From: Beijerinckia indica subsp. indica ATCC 9039
Lineage (GTDB): Bacteria; Pseudomonadota; Alphaproteobacteria; Rhizobiales; Beijerinckiaceae
Length of the DNA: 64,000 bases
NCBI RefSeq assembly: GCF_000019845.1
Contig: NC_010581.1
Span: 496,001-560,000 of the forward strand
Direction: 5' to 3'
The position numbers and the translations under genes were made by a program. The notes beneath the pieces are model-generated. The model was given only the letters and a program-made list of their open reading frames with translations, was not told where the DNA came from and searched no databases. The first letter of the stretch is position 1. Every line of letters begins with the position of its first letter. This document shows, piece after piece, positions 8,108-19,012 of this stretch.

Positions 8108-9031
8108 ATGGACATACCCCTTTGCCCCATTACCGGAGAACCCGCGCGCCGGTTGGTTCAATGGGTAGATGCCCGCCTGCTTACAGATTTGTGGCGGATC
8201 ACTTTCAAAACGGATTCACGGCCGAGTTTCAGGGGAGTCGAGAGATTCGGTCTTTGGGAATCGCCTTGCGGCCTTTATTTCTTCGATCCTTTGCGCGAAG
8301 GCGATGCCGGTTTCTATCACGATTTTTATACGCGGCTGCGCGCTTTGTCATTGTTCGGCACGGAGGACCAGCGCGCTGAATTTGCGATCGCGGCGAAAAG
8401 CATCGCAGAGGGTGCGCGCGTCCTCGATGTCGGTTGTGGATTGGCGAGCTTTCGCCATTGTGTGCCACAAGCGCATTATACCGGTCTCGATCCGAACCTC
8501 AGCCTGACGATCCCGGGCGTCGATCTGCGCAAGGAATCCATCACCGATCATGTGGTCACCCATCCGGGTGAGTATGATGCCGTCTGCGCCTTTCAAGTCA
8601 TCGAGCATCTTGATGATCCCCGTACATTCTTTCACCGGATGATCGAAGCGGTTAAACCCGGGGGCCTCGTCATTATCGGCGTGCCGCATGTTCCGTCCCC
8701 CATGACGCGCATTCCCAATTTCATTCTCAATGCGCCGCCTCATCATCTGACCTGGTGGACAGTTGAGGCCCTTGCCACTCTGGCCAAGGGGGGCGGTCTC
8801 GATGTCGAGAGCATCGAGGAAATGCCCTGGAGCGACCCTGATGCGCCGATCTATTGGATTGAAAAAAGCTCCTTCATCAAAGGCCGGGATCAGCATTTCC
8901 GTGGGCATTGGCTCTGGCATGCCGCGGCCTTTGGCGGGCTGATTGGTGGCTATCTCTTGAATGCGTTGTTCAAGACGCCAAGCACTGTGAAAGGCGGCGG
9001 GTTGTTGTTGATCGCCAGGAAGCCCGGTTAA
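8108..9031 (+). CDS. Class I SAM-dependent methyltransferase
   Basis: A 307-residue methyltransferase. It starts with a short head (PLCPITGEPARRL). The Rossmann-type SAM site begins at about residue 100: ARVLDVGCGLASF (motif I), YTGLDPN (motif II), AVCAFQVIEHLDDP (motif IV) and VKPGGLVIIGVP (motif V). The C-terminal part has a hydrophobic segment (AAAFGGLIGGYLLNALF) that could touch the membrane. This layout is typical of methyltransferases encoded beside lipid or polysaccharide glycosyltransferases, and it is divergent from such a gene, but the substrate cannot be read from sequence. Confidence 0.85.
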   Translation: MDIPLCPITGEPARRLVQWVDARLLTDLWRITFKTDSRPSFRGVERFGLWESPCGLYFFDPLREGDAGFYHDFYTRLRALSLFGTEDQRAEFAIAAKSIAEGARVLDVGCGLASFRHCVPQAHYTGLDPNLSLTIPGVDLRKESITDHVVTHPGEYDAVCAFQVIEHLDDPRTFFHRMIEAVKPGGLVIIGVPHVPSPMTRIPNFILNAPPHHLTWWTVEALATLAKGGGLDVESIEEMPWSDPDAPIYWIEKSSFIKGRDQHFRGHWLWHAAAFGGLIGGYLLNALFKTPSTVKGGGLLLIARKPG

Positions 9032-9047
9032 AGGTTTCAGTCTCCTG

Positions 9048-9093
9048 AAACGCATCGGCCCCGAGTGAGTATCACTCGGGGCCGATGCGTTTT
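9048..9093. terminator. Bidirectional terminator between convergent genes
   Basis: A perfect 21-bp stem (AAACGCATCGGCCCCGAGTGA and its complement) with a three-base loop sits between the convergent methyltransferase and membrane hydroxylase genes. A/T ends on both sides let it work in both directions. Confidence 0.92.
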
Positions 9094-9106
9094 AAAACCA
9101 TGATTG

Positions 9107-9745
9107 TCAGGATTTCGGACGGATATGTTGCGTCCCGAAGACATAATCCATCCAAGGGACGCTGACGCCGAAACCGCGATTTGGATCGCGGAAATGATGC
9201 AGCATATGGAAACGCCGCATGAAAATGCCGAGCGAGGTTTTGGGCTCGGCATGATGCAGATAATAATGCGTCATGTCATAGATGAGATAGCCCGTGATGA
9301 AACCGGCCAGGACGGGATAGGCGAAGGGCAGGGGGAATATATTGGTCAAGATCCCATGCACGGCCAACATGATCGGACCGCTGAGCAGGATCGGCATGAC
9401 GAGACGGAGTGGATCGTTCGGATGCACGTGATGAACGCCATGGATGAGGAAATGAATCCTTTTGCCGATGGCGCCCGGATATTGCCAATGAAACAGGAAA
9501 CGATGGCCGAGATATTCGGTGATGGTCCAGATGGCATAGCCAAGCACCATGCCGCCAATCACTGTCAGCACAGGCAAAAGATGCAGGCTGAGGGCAGCGA
9601 GACCGAGAACGATCGGGACATAGACGAAGAGCGGCACTGACCAGTGAACGCGGGATAATTTATCGAGCAGCGCATTCTCGAACAGACGCGGCGAGGCGCT
9701 AAGATGGTCGGGATCATTCGCCAAATTCTGGGCGGTATTTTGCAT
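9107..9745 (-). CDS. Fatty acid hydroxylase / sterol desaturase family membrane protein
   Basis: An integral membrane di-iron oxygenase of about 212 residues. Four hydrophobic segments surround the histidine boxes HRFLFH, HGVHHVHP, HYYLHH and HMLHHF, the spacing expected of the FA_hydroxylase family (sterol C4/C5, carotenoid and ceramide 2-hydroxylases). It probably oxidises a membrane lipid. The frame can be extended to ATG 9820, but those extra codons are encoded by a palindromic repeat (9768-9807), so I start at ATG 9745, where AAAGGG lies upstream. The presence of GT21-like glycosyltransferases nearby makes a sphingolipid 2-hydroxylase attractive, but that is inference. Confidence 0.83.
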   Translation of the reverse strand: MQNTAQNLANDPDHLSASPRLFENALLDKLSRVHWSVPLFVYVPIVLGLAALSLHLLPVLTVIGGMVLGYAIWTITEYLGHRFLFHWQYPGAIGKRIHFLIHGVHHVHPNDPLRLVMPILLSGPIMLAVHGILTNIFPLPFAYPVLAGFITGYLIYDMTHYYLHHAEPKTSLGIFMRRFHMLHHFRDPNRGFGVSVPWMDYVFGTQHIRPKS

Positions 9746-9767
9746 GCGGGCGCCCTTTAAGAGTATT

Positions 9768-9831
9768 GGATCGGTCCCAAAAACAGCTCCGCTTTTGGGA
9801 CCGATCCGATACATTTCCAAAAATGGAGCGC
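9768..9831. repeat. Promoter-proximal palindromic repeat, copy A
   Basis: A 15-bp perfect stem (GGATCGGTCCCAAAA at 9768-9782, complement at 9793-9807) is followed on the plus strand by GATACATTTCCAAAA. Related sequence (CTTTTGGGACC..AT..GAT.CATTT) recurs at 31432-31466 and, more diverged, at 25630-25665. Each copy lies just upstream of a minus-strand gene. Confidence 0.6.
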
Positions 9832-9980
9832 ATCGGACACGATAAACTTCAACGCCGATGCTTTGCGACTTTTCATCAATCGTCGATTTTTTATCTATTC
9901 ATCGGCGATGAGGCAAATCACGCCTTATTTCGCTTTGCTTTCACCTCTGTTCTTCCATTTCTCAAGAGGATCCGCCCGCT

Positions 9981-10937
9981 TCATTGCATGCGCAGCACGA
10001 GCGCGCATTCGGCCGGCAATTGCGCCAGGGTCAGGGGCGGCTTCGGCTTATAGGGTCTGGGCGGCGGATGCAGAACCTCGTCCGAAAACCACCAGGCGAG
10101 CGAAGCATCGCATCCATCGCCCGGCGGCACGGGGTCCTGATCGCGGCAGGCCGGCTCTCCGGCCGGGCAAGCGAGCCGGACGTGAAAATGATAATCATGC
10201 CCGAAATAGGGACGCACCTTATTGAGCCAGGACCGATCACCTGTCGCCTGGCGGCAGATTGCCTTCTTGATGGCAGCATTGACGAAAATCCGCTGCACCT
10301 CGGACGATTGCGCTGCCGCTCTGATGACGGCGAGATGATCGGGTGTCCAGGTGGCTGGATCGATATCCAGGCGGTCGGCGCGCACGACATTGGTCGAACT
10401 CATGTTTTCCCGCTCCTGGCGGGTCAGCTCATGGTTCGGCATGGGGGCGAGCCAGATATCGGCGTCGAGCCCGATCTGATGCGAGGCGTGGCCGGTGATC
10501 ATGGGGCCACCGCGTGGCTGCGACATATCGCCGACGAGAATGCCCGCCCAATGGCTCACGCTCGGCACTTTGCGCGCGAAGGATTCGAGAAAGGCGAGGA
10601 GCGCCGGATGACCCCAATTCCGGTTGCGCGACAGACGCATGACCTGCCAAGCGGGACCATTGACCGGCAAGGCCTGTCCGCCACTGAGACAGCCGTGGGA
10701 ATAAAAGCCGATGGTGCGCGCCGCGACCGGTGTCGGAGTTCGCTCACGGCCGAATAATTCCTTGGCGGGTGTACTGGCCGAAATATGTTCTAGAGGCGCC
10801 AGGGGCTTTGGATCGATGGAGCCCCTGTCTTGCGCATTTGCGAAATTGGCCAGGACCATGAAGGCCGTAAGAGCCATCGGCCGGGTGAAAAGACGAGGCC
10901 ACCAGAGTTTTTCATTCCGGGCGGAGATTGCTGGCAT
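9981..10937 (-). CDS. mepA: Penicillin-insensitive murein endopeptidase
   Basis: A 318-residue periplasmic LAS-type zinc peptidase that cuts D-Ala-meso-DAP cross-links in peptidoglycan. A basic start and hydrophobic stretch (ALTAFMVLANFANA) form the signal peptide. Zinc and catalytic motifs are GHASHQIGLDADIW (His and Asp ligands) and GHDYHFHVRL (HxH). Several cysteines in the C-terminal part (CPAGEPACRD, GDGCDASL) fit the disulfides of MepA. Length is slightly longer than E. coli MepA. It ends about 30 bp downstream of the GT21-like gene on the same strand, so they may form a cell-envelope operon. Confidence 0.92.
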   Translation of the reverse strand: MPAISARNEKLWWPRLFTRPMALTAFMVLANFANAQDRGSIDPKPLAPLEHISASTPAKELFGRERTPTPVAARTIGFYSHGCLSGGQALPVNGPAWQVMRLSRNRNWGHPALLAFLESFARKVPSVSHWAGILVGDMSQPRGGPMITGHASHQIGLDADIWLAPMPNHELTRQERENMSSTNVVRADRLDIDPATWTPDHLAVIRAAAQSSEVQRIFVNAAIKKAICRQATGDRSWLNKVRPYFGHDYHFHVRLACPAGEPACRDQDPVPPGDGCDASLAWWFSDEVLHPPPRPYKPKPPLTLAQLPAECALVLRMQ

Positions 10938-10969
10938 GAGGACAGACCGATCGGAAGCGTTTTCAAAAA

Positions 10970-12244
10970 CTAGATCTTGATGCCTAATTTTGGCTTAATA
11001 CCGTCAGACTGGGTTTTGGGCGTGGCCGCACGCGCCCCATGGCGGGCATCATATCGGCCCTGCGCCCAGACGACATCATGGGTGGTCCAGGCGCGCAGCC
11101 AGGCCGCCAAGGCCAGAATTTCCCGCCCAAGAAAGGCGAGGGGCGTCCAGGCCGAGACTTCCCATCCCTTGATCTTGGCACAAAGCACTTCCAGGACAAA
11201 CCAGACGAGCAGGGTCATGCCAAAACCGAACCCGCCGGAGAGACCCAAAAGCGAGGCCGCGGGAATGGCGGCGAGTGCGGCGGGCAATGGACTGCTCAAG
11301 GGTTCGAGCGGGAAGGAAGCTGGTTCTTCCTTACGGCGAATAATGGCCCAGCGGCTTTGCCGTTCATAAATGTCGCGGAAACCCCGCGCGCCGGTTTCCT
11401 GCTCGACCGTGATCGGGGCAAAGACCGTTCGCAAGCCGATCGCCGCGAGCCCTTTTGAAAGCGCGCTGTCTTCCGCAAGACTGTGACTGATGGACGCAAA
11501 GCCGCCGGCCTTGGCAAGATCGCTCCGGCGAAACAACATGACCTTGCCGACGCCGAAACCCTGGCCGAAGGCGGAGGCTGTGAGAAGCAGCCTGGCATGA
11601 CCATTGATGAGAAAGGCCTCGATCTCGCCGGCGAGGCTTTTGGCGCGGACCGCGACCGGGACCATGACGACAAGGCCGATATCCGGCGTCACCATGCGCA
11701 TGAGCGCACGCAATGTGTCAGGCGTGAAAGTAATATTGGAATCCTTGGTCAGGATGAAATCATGCCGCGCTTCCGCGAGGGGGCGCGAGAGGACATTCAA
11801 TTTCGGGCTGACGGCTTCAGTGCTCTCCGACTGCAGAAAACGGCACGCGCGCGTTTCATGCCGCGCAGCGATCGTTTGTGCGGCCTGCAAGGCGGGGGAG
11901 TCGGCTTCCGCCGCGCCGACAAGGATTTCATAATCGGGATAATCGAGCCCGAAAAGCGAACCAAAGGCACGCTCGAAACCGGGATCAAGCAATTTGATCG
12001 GCGCGATCACGGAAACGGGAGGGCAAAAACCGGGAGGCTGTTGTGGCAAGCGTCGCCGTTGGATGAAGGGCTGTATCAGGGCGCCGCAGAGGTTGACGAA
12101 AAGCACGAACCAGGAAAGCACCCACCACAGGGCCGCGCCATAGACCAGGACCATCCACACGATTGTCGTCACCTGTCCTTTTGCTTCGTCAGTCGTATCG
12201 AGAATCGCAGTTTCTCGATACGTCCCTTTTAAAACCGTATCCAC
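10970..12244 (-). CDS. GT21-type ceramide-glucosyltransferase-like membrane enzyme
   Basis: A protein of up to 424 residues: an N-terminal membrane helix (LVYGAALWWVLSWFVLFVNL), a GT2/GT21 catalytic domain with ILTKDSNITFTPD (D1/D2), LAEDSALSKGL (D3) and YERQSRWAIIRR (RxxRW box), then two or three C-terminal helices. D,D,D,(Q/R)xxRW is the signature of ceramide glucosyltransferases; the bacterial relative HpnI acts on hopanoid/N-acyl lipids. The start is uncertain: the longest frame begins at GTG 12244, inside a large inverted repeat, and the next codons pass through a second one, so a later start (for example the ATG in VWMVLV) may be used. Divergent from mutM. Confidence 0.8.
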   Translation of the reverse strand: MDTVLKGTYRETAILDTTDEAKGQVTTIVWMVLVYGAALWWVLSWFVLFVNLCGALIQPFIQRRRLPQQPPGFCPPVSVIAPIKLLDPGFERAFGSLFGLDYPDYEILVGAAEADSPALQAAQTIAARHETRACRFLQSESTEAVSPKLNVLSRPLAEARHDFILTKDSNITFTPDTLRALMRMVTPDIGLVVMVPVAVRAKSLAGEIEAFLINGHARLLLTASAFGQGFGVGKVMLFRRSDLAKAGGFASISHSLAEDSALSKGLAAIGLRTVFAPITVEQETGARGFRDIYERQSRWAIIRRKEEPASFPLEPLSSPLPAALAAIPAASLLGLSGGFGFGMTLLVWFVLEVLCAKIKGWEVSAWTPLAFLGREILALAAWLRAWTTHDVVWAQGRYDARHGARAATPKTQSDGIKPKLGIKI

Positions 12245-12292
12245 TCGTCCTCATTGAACCGCGACGAGCCGAGCTTCAATGAGGGTGGATAC
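12194..12292. repeat. Two inverted repeats at the GT21/mutM divergent junction
   Basis: An 11-bp perfect inverted repeat (CGTATCGAGAA at 12194-12204, complement at 12212-12222) is followed by a longer bulged one: GTATCCAC-tcgt-CCTCATTGAA at 12237-12258 against TTCAATGAGGGTGGATAC at 12275-12292. They overlap the annotated 5' end of the GT21-like gene and could be a regulatory hairpin, an operator or a small repeat element. Confidence 0.6.
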
Positions 12293-12433
12293 TAGAAGGG
12301 CATCACATGCCGCCCGGAAAGGCTTTCGGGCTTGATGCGGCACGTGGCATGCCCATGAATTTTATCCTATCTATCAAATCTCGCGGGCTCACGAGAGTGA
12401 GGCTGTGCTGACGATTGGTTACAAGGTTGTAAC

Positions 12434-13300
12434 ATGCCCGAATTGCCTGAAGTCGAAACCGTCCGCCGGGGGCTGGCGCCGGTCATGGTCGGGGCTTCCT
12501 TCACGACTGTAGAGCAGCGACGGGCCGATCTTCGCTTTCCCTTTCCGGACAATTTCGCGGCTCGCCTTGAGGGTCGCCGTGTGGAAGCGCTCGGCCGCCG
12601 CGCCAAATATCTGCTCGCCGATCTCGATGATGCGCAAGTGCTGGTCATGCATCTCGGCATGTCCGGTTCGTTTCGCATCGAGAAGGCGGGCGATCTCGCC
12701 TCCCCGCCTCCTGGCAAGAACGCTGCGCATGATCATGTGGTCTTCGGGCTTTCGACGGGCACGCGCATCATTTACAATGATCCACGCCGTTTCGGTTTCA
12801 TGCATTTGATCGCGCGCCAGGACCTGGCGGGGCATCCTTTGTTCCGCAATGTCGGCATCGAGCCGCTCGGCAATGAGCTCGAAGGGGCCTTGCTGGCGCG
12901 ATTGTTTGCAGGCAAGACGACGCCGCTCAAGACCGCGCTGCTCGATCAGACCCTGATTGCCGGCCTCGGCAATATTTATGTATGCGAGGCTTTGCACCGG
13001 GCGGGGCTTTCACCGCGCCGGGCGGCGGGGACGCTCGCCGGCAAGAAGGGCCAGCCGACAGAGCGCGCGCATCGTCTTTCCGAAATCATCCGCGCGGTTT
13101 TGGAAGAAGCGATCGAGGCGGGCGGTTCATCCTTGCGCGATCATCGCCAAGCCGATGGCGCGCTCGGCTATTTCCAGCACCGTTTCCGTGTCTATGATCG
13201 GGAAGCAGAGCCCTGCCCGCGAGAGGGGTGTGGTGGCACGATCAAGCGTATCGTGCAGGCCGGACGATCGACGTTCTTTTGTGCCAAATGCCAGCGGTGA
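12434..13300 (+). CDS. mutM: Formamidopyrimidine-DNA glycosylase
   Basis: A 288-residue bifunctional DNA glycosylase/AP lyase removing 8-oxoguanine and FapyG. The start is the invariant [13 protein letters not shown], with Pro2 as the catalytic N-terminal amine and Glu3 next to it. Later motifs are LGMSGSF, the helix-two-turn-helix region ([20 protein letters not shown]) and a C-terminal zinc finger [15 protein letters not shown]...CAKCQ, a Cys4 type. Length is normal. The ATG is fixed because Pro must be residue 2. It is transcribed away from the GT21-like gene, with a 190-bp palindrome-rich divergent region between them. Confidence 0.96.
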   Translation: MPELPEVETVRRGLAPVMVGASFTTVEQRRADLRFPFPDNFAARLEGRRVEALGRRAKYLLADLDDAQVLVMHLGMSGSFRIEKAGDLASPPPGKNAAHDHVVFGLSTGTRIIYNDPRRFGFMHLIARQDLAGHPLFRNVGIEPLGNELEGALLARLFAGKTTPLKTALLDQTLIAGLGNIYVCEALHRAGLSPRRAAGTLAGKKGQPTERAHRLSEIIRAVLEEAIEAGGSSLRDHRQADGALGYFQHRFRVYDREAEPCPREGCGGTIKRIVQAGRSTFFCAKCQR

Positions 13301-13388
13301 GACTCGTGGAAGCGATCCATGCCATTGCATGTTCAAGGCAAGGAACCGCTTCGGAGTGACGGGCGTGATGAATGACAGTCACTGACAC

Positions 13389-14165
13389 TTACAGCCGTGC
13401 GACCGTGGCCGGTTGTTTGTTGCCGAGCACGATGACACGTGTGCCGACGGGGACGCGCTGATAGAGATCGACGACATCCTGATTGACCATGCGGATACAA
13501 CCTGAGGATACACTCTTGCCGATGCTCCAGGGTTCGACCGTGCCATGGATGCGGAACAATGTATCGACATTGCCTTGCCAGAGATACATGGCGCGGACAC
13601 CGAGTGGATTGCCAGGACCGCCGGCCATGCCGAGCCCACTTTGCAATTGGGCCATTTTCTTCTTGAGCTCAGGCTGACGCTGCAACATTTCCTTCGGTGG
13701 GTACCAATCGGGCCACTCACGTTTGAAATTGATCGTCGCCTCGCCCGACCAGGCAAAGCCTTCGCGGCCGACGCCGACGCCATAGCGCATCGCCTTGCCG
13801 CCTTCCTCGACGTGGTAGAGATAATGGTGCTGCGGATCGATGACGATCGTGCCCACGGGTTCGTTGGTCTTGTAATCGACTTCCTTGCGCAGAAAAGCGG
13901 GGTCGATCTCCGACAGCTTGGTGCCGGGAATGGGAAATTTGTCGTCGTTGATCGGCCCATACATGGCCGCGAAATCACCGGGTTTCGCCGGCCCCGCAGC
14001 CGTGGACTTGTTGGCCGGCGCAGCGAGAGGATTGGAAACGATCGGATTGGGGGTGGCCAGGGAAGCCTCTGGCTGTTCTTGATCCTCCGCGCAGCCGGCA
14101 AGCGCCAAAGCGCTCAAACTGGCGGTTCCGAGCAGAAGCAGGCGGCGGCTGACGAGAGAAGACAT
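13389..14165 (-). CDS. L,D-transpeptidase, lipoprotein (YkuD domain)
   Basis: A 258-residue cell-wall enzyme. The signal sequence ends in a lipobox (LSALALAGC), so the mature protein is probably lipid-anchored. An Ala/Pro-rich linker is followed by a YkuD domain: GTIVIDPQHHYLYHVEEGG (start of domain), FRIHGTVEPWSIGKSVSSG and the catalytic SSGCIRM, with His and Cys in the usual HGT...SxGCIR arrangement. Such enzymes form 3-3 peptidoglycan cross-links or attach proteins to peptidoglycan. Alphaproteobacteria usually carry several paralogues, so no single physiological role can be given. Confidence 0.92.
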   Translation of the reverse strand: MSSLVSRRLLLLGTASLSALALAGCAEDQEQPEASLATPNPIVSNPLAAPANKSTAAGPAKPGDFAAMYGPINDDKFPIPGTKLSEIDPAFLRKEVDYKTNEPVGTIVIDPQHHYLYHVEEGGKAMRYGVGVGREGFAWSGEATINFKREWPDWYPPKEMLQRQPELKKKMAQLQSGLGMAGGPGNPLGVRAMYLWQGNVDTLFRIHGTVEPWSIGKSVSSGCIRMVNQDVVDLYQRVPVGTRVIVLGNKQPATVARL

Positions 14166-14316
14166 GGGGCACCATCAAGGGGATGCGAAGATTTAAGAAG
14201 ATTAATACGAGTTAATGCAGAACCGACCAAATCAATAGTGCCGAGGAGACACAGAAAACTTTTTAGGCCCTTCCAGTGTCAGTTTTTGTGCTTGGAAAGC
14301 GCTCCCTCAATAGCAA

Positions 14317-14349
14317 CAGACCCAAAAGTGAGGGCCACTTTTGGGTCTG
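14317..14349. repeat. 14-bp inverted repeat downstream of typA
   Basis: CAGACCCAAAAGTG (14317-14330), loop AGGGC, and its exact complement (14336-14349) lie about 100 bp beyond the typA stop and upstream of the L,D-transpeptidase start. There is no U-run on either side. It may be a Rho-type or stabilising hairpin; the CCAAAAG core resembles part of the promoter-proximal repeats. Confidence 0.6.
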
Positions 14350-14451
14350 AGTTTAGAGCCTATTCATCGCGCGCACGATCTTGCCGCAATCCCATCGATC
14401 ATCGGAAATGACTGATGGATCAGGCGCGAGCACACCTCCTGTGCGAAAGGG

Positions 14452-16272
<1,821 letters not shown>

Positions 16273-16430
16273 ATGTGACCGTTCCAAATGAAAAAGACCG
16301 AATCGCACCGCCGCGCGGGCGTCTCAAGTTTGATAAAGTCAGCAAACTACCGTCCAGAAGCCTTGGTCATGCAGATTGGCCAGAGTCCGGGCGAAGAATG
16401 ACAGTGTTAAAGAGACTGGGCTGACACCGA

Positions 16431-16477
16431 TGCGGATCGATGCAATGCCTCAAGAAAAGGCATTGCATCGATCCGCA
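16431..16477. repeat. 20-bp perfect inverted repeat upstream of typA
   Basis: TGCGGATCGATGCAATGCCT at 16431-16450, loop CAAGAAA, exact complement at 16458-16477. It lies about 160 bp upstream of the typA start. It has no U-tract in either direction, so it is more likely a repeat or regulatory palindrome than a terminator. Confidence 0.75.
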
Positions 16478-17146
16478 GAGCAGTTGGTCCTTACAGCATC
16501 AGACCAAAAAGAGGACAACATTTTTTGGTCTGATACGGAATAAAGATCTCGCTCATCGCTCTTGGATCCTATGGGGAGCGATGTCTTCCTTAATTTTTAC
16601 AGGTGCCTGGACCGAATTTTGCGATCCCTACCTTAACCAAGCGTTGTCGTGCGGATCTTGATGACGATCTGCTCTTTTCAAGAGCATTGAGCAACACTCG
16701 TACCAGGATCAGTGGACCTGCTTCGTGCAGCAAGTGGCGCTGCTCGTTTTCATGGCTTGACGAAACCATGAAAACGGTGGGACATTACGGCAAAGCTTAG
16801 CACGAGACTGGGCTCTCATCGGCTCAGCCATGGAGATCTGGTAGCCAGGGAAGGCTTTTAAAGGGCTTGGCACCTTGCGATCCGCTGAGGGACCTTTAAG
16901 ATCCCCCAGGTGCCAAACATGCAGAGCCGAAGCGGTTCTGACGAAGCAGAACCGCCCAGCCGCCGCCCTACGACCCGGGTCCACAGAGTCGAGGGAAGCC
17001 CTCGGTTATTGTAAGGCTGGCTTATAAAGCAAACGAATCGAATTGGGAAGCCTGCTCTTGCACGGCTTTTTGCGAATTTTTGTCGCGTTGGGAGCCCTGC
17101 ATCAGGATTCCATGGATCCAGTTTTATTTGGATCCCCAGTTTTATT
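16478..17146. other. 670-bp non-coding region with several inverted repeats
   Basis: No credible gene. The stretch holds further inverted repeats: CGTTTTCATGG/CCATGAAAACG (16745-16776), TTGGCACCT...AGGTGCCAA (about 16865-16917) and GCGGTTCTG/CAGAACCGC (about 16929-16952). A short AT-rich tail carries GGATCC twice just downstream of the Na/Pi cotransporter stop. It could be degenerate mobile DNA, an untranslated RNA or an array of regulatory hairpins. Confidence 0.45.
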
Positions 17147-18844
17147 TTATTTCTCATCGTTTTCGGGTGTCGGCGGCACTGAGCCTGGGCGGGTGCGCAG
17201 CCGACTATTGTGCAATTCGCCCTCCGCCTCGAGTCTTGGATAGGCCGCCGCCGCGACCAGCTTGTCGTTGACGGCCTTGAGCGCGCGCAAAAGCTCGAGG
17301 TGCAGGGCGCTGGCCTCGATGCTTTCCGATTTTTGGCTCCGCATCCTCTGGATGTGGGCCTCCGAGGCTTCCCGTTCGAAATCCCGGAAGAGGGTCTTTT
17401 CATGCGCGAGCGTCCGTGCCTCGCGCAGATCATGCGTCATGAAAACAGTTGTCGCCAAACGCAGATTGGTCGAAAGCCGCTCGAACAGGGCTTGAAGATC
17501 CGCGGTGCCTTGCGATGACAGGACGATTCCGCGTTTCAGTTTCTTCACGGCCAAGGCCATCACATCACGGTCGAGCGTATCACCGGCATGTTCGAGATTG
17601 GTGGTGAAGGTCAGGATGCTGAAGAGCCTTTGATCATCTTCCTCCGAAAGGCTTTCGGCGTCGAGATCGGTCAGATAATTATGAATGGCCGTGTTGAGGG
17701 CATCGACCACATCTTCCATGCGCCGGGTTTCGGTGATCCGGCGGTAATCATTCTGCTGCATGCCTTGCATGGCGCCGCGCAGCATCTCTTCCAAAACATC
17801 CGCCATGCGCAGGGCTTCCCGCGTCGCGCCGGCGATCGCAATGGCTGGCGTCTCCTTGGCTGTCTCCTCGAGATAGAGCGGACGCGAAGGATCCTGCGCC
17901 TCGAAGCGCGGCGGCAGCAGCAAGCGCAAAGCCTTGGCCACGAGATCCAGAAGAGGCAGCAGGATCAGGGCGATGGCGCCATTGAACAAGGTGTGGAAAT
18001 TCGCCACGGCGCGGCTGGATGCAGGATCCAGCAGGAGCATCCAGACGGAGATCGTGTCAAGAAAAGGCATGACGACGATGGCGCCCGCGAGACGGTTCAG
18101 CAGATTGCCCATCGCGACCTGACGTCCCGTGACATCCTTGGCGGTGGTGGTCTCGAGAACCGGATTGAGGGCCGAGCCGATATTGGCGCCGAGCACCATG
18201 GCGAGGGCCGTCGAGAGCGGGATGACATCCTTGCTAGCGAAGGACATAACGAGCAGGACCACGGCCACGCTCGAATGGATCGCCCAGGTGACCAAAGCTC
18301 CAACCAGCAGGGCGATCACCGGCGCCGTTGCAATGGCGCCAAGAAAAAGGCGCAGGCTCGGCACGTCTTCATAGGGGGTGATGATCGTCAAGAGATTGCC
18401 GAGCGCCATCAGCATGAGGCCGAGGCCGATGGCGACGCGGCCGAGATCATGGGTTCGTGTGGCGGTGCCGTGCCGTTGGAACATGACCACGCCGATGCAC
18501 AGAAGCAGCGGCGCGAGAGGCCCGATGTCGAAGGACAGGACCTGGACAATCAAGGTCGTCCCGACATTGGCGCCAAGCATGATGGCGAGCGCCGGCACCA
18601 GACCGATCAAGCCCTCGGCAGCGAAGGAGGCGGTCATCAGGCCGGTTGCTGTGCTGCTCTGCAAGACGGCCGTGACGCCGACCCCGGTGGCGAAAGCCTT
18701 GAGGCGATTGCTGAAGGCTTGGGAGAGGCCGCGCCGCAAATTGGGGCCAAAGCCGCGCTGGACGCCGCTTTGCACCATATGCACGCCCCAAAGGAGCAGC
18801 GCGACGGCTCCCGCCAGGTTCAGAAGCGTCAGAGTGGCATCCAT
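17147..18844 (-). CDS. Na/Pi cotransporter family protein (NptA/YjbB type)
   Basis: A 565-residue inner-membrane protein. The N-terminal ~310 residues hold eight or more helices with the duplicated Na/Pi cotransporter motifs (VLQSSTATGLMTASF and AIHSSVAVVLLVMSF) and the glycine-rich LGANVGTTL / LGANIGSALNP stretches. The C-terminal ~230 residues form a cytosolic PhoU-like helical domain (TREALRMADVLEEMLRGA, TTNLEHAGDTLDRDV). Relatives export or import phosphate with sodium; the bacterial members often act in Pi efflux. The start at 18844 begins directly with the first helix (LTLLNLAGAVALLLWGVHMV). Confidence 0.92.
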   Translation of the reverse strand: MDATLTLLNLAGAVALLLWGVHMVQSGVQRGFGPNLRRGLSQAFSNRLKAFATGVGVTAVLQSSTATGLMTASFAAEGLIGLVPALAIMLGANVGTTLIVQVLSFDIGPLAPLLLCIGVVMFQRHGTATRTHDLGRVAIGLGLMLMALGNLLTIITPYEDVPSLRLFLGAIATAPVIALLVGALVTWAIHSSVAVVLLVMSFASKDVIPLSTALAMVLGANIGSALNPVLETTTAKDVTGRQVAMGNLLNRLAGAIVVMPFLDTISVWMLLLDPASSRAVANFHTLFNGAIALILLPLLDLVAKALRLLLPPRFEAQDPSRPLYLEETAKETPAIAIAGATREALRMADVLEEMLRGAMQGMQQNDYRRITETRRMEDVVDALNTAIHNYLTDLDAESLSEEDDQRLFSILTFTTNLEHAGDTLDRDVMALAVKKLKRGIVLSSQGTADLQALFERLSTNLRLATTVFMTHDLREARTLAHEKTLFRDFEREASEAHIQRMRSQKSESIEASALHLELLRALKAVNDKLVAAAAYPRLEAEGELHNSRLRTRPGSVPPTPENDEK

Positions 18845-19012
18845 TCCGGCTTTCGTCCTTGATCGATCGGCGCCGAAGCCTCAACTTTGGGCAATGGGAC
18901 GACGGAAGACAACTCCCTCTTCCGTCCCGTCGGTCCAGGCCCCATCCTATTCTATCCGGGACATGAAAGCACGGCTTGCTGGCGCGAAACTGAACCCGGA
19001 CCGTTCCGGAGG

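Noticed and set aside
17588..18862. A 424-codon plus-strand frame opposite the Na/Pi cotransporter
   Set aside because: His/Arg/Gln-rich antisense frame; the transporter on the other strand has recognisable helices and motifs.
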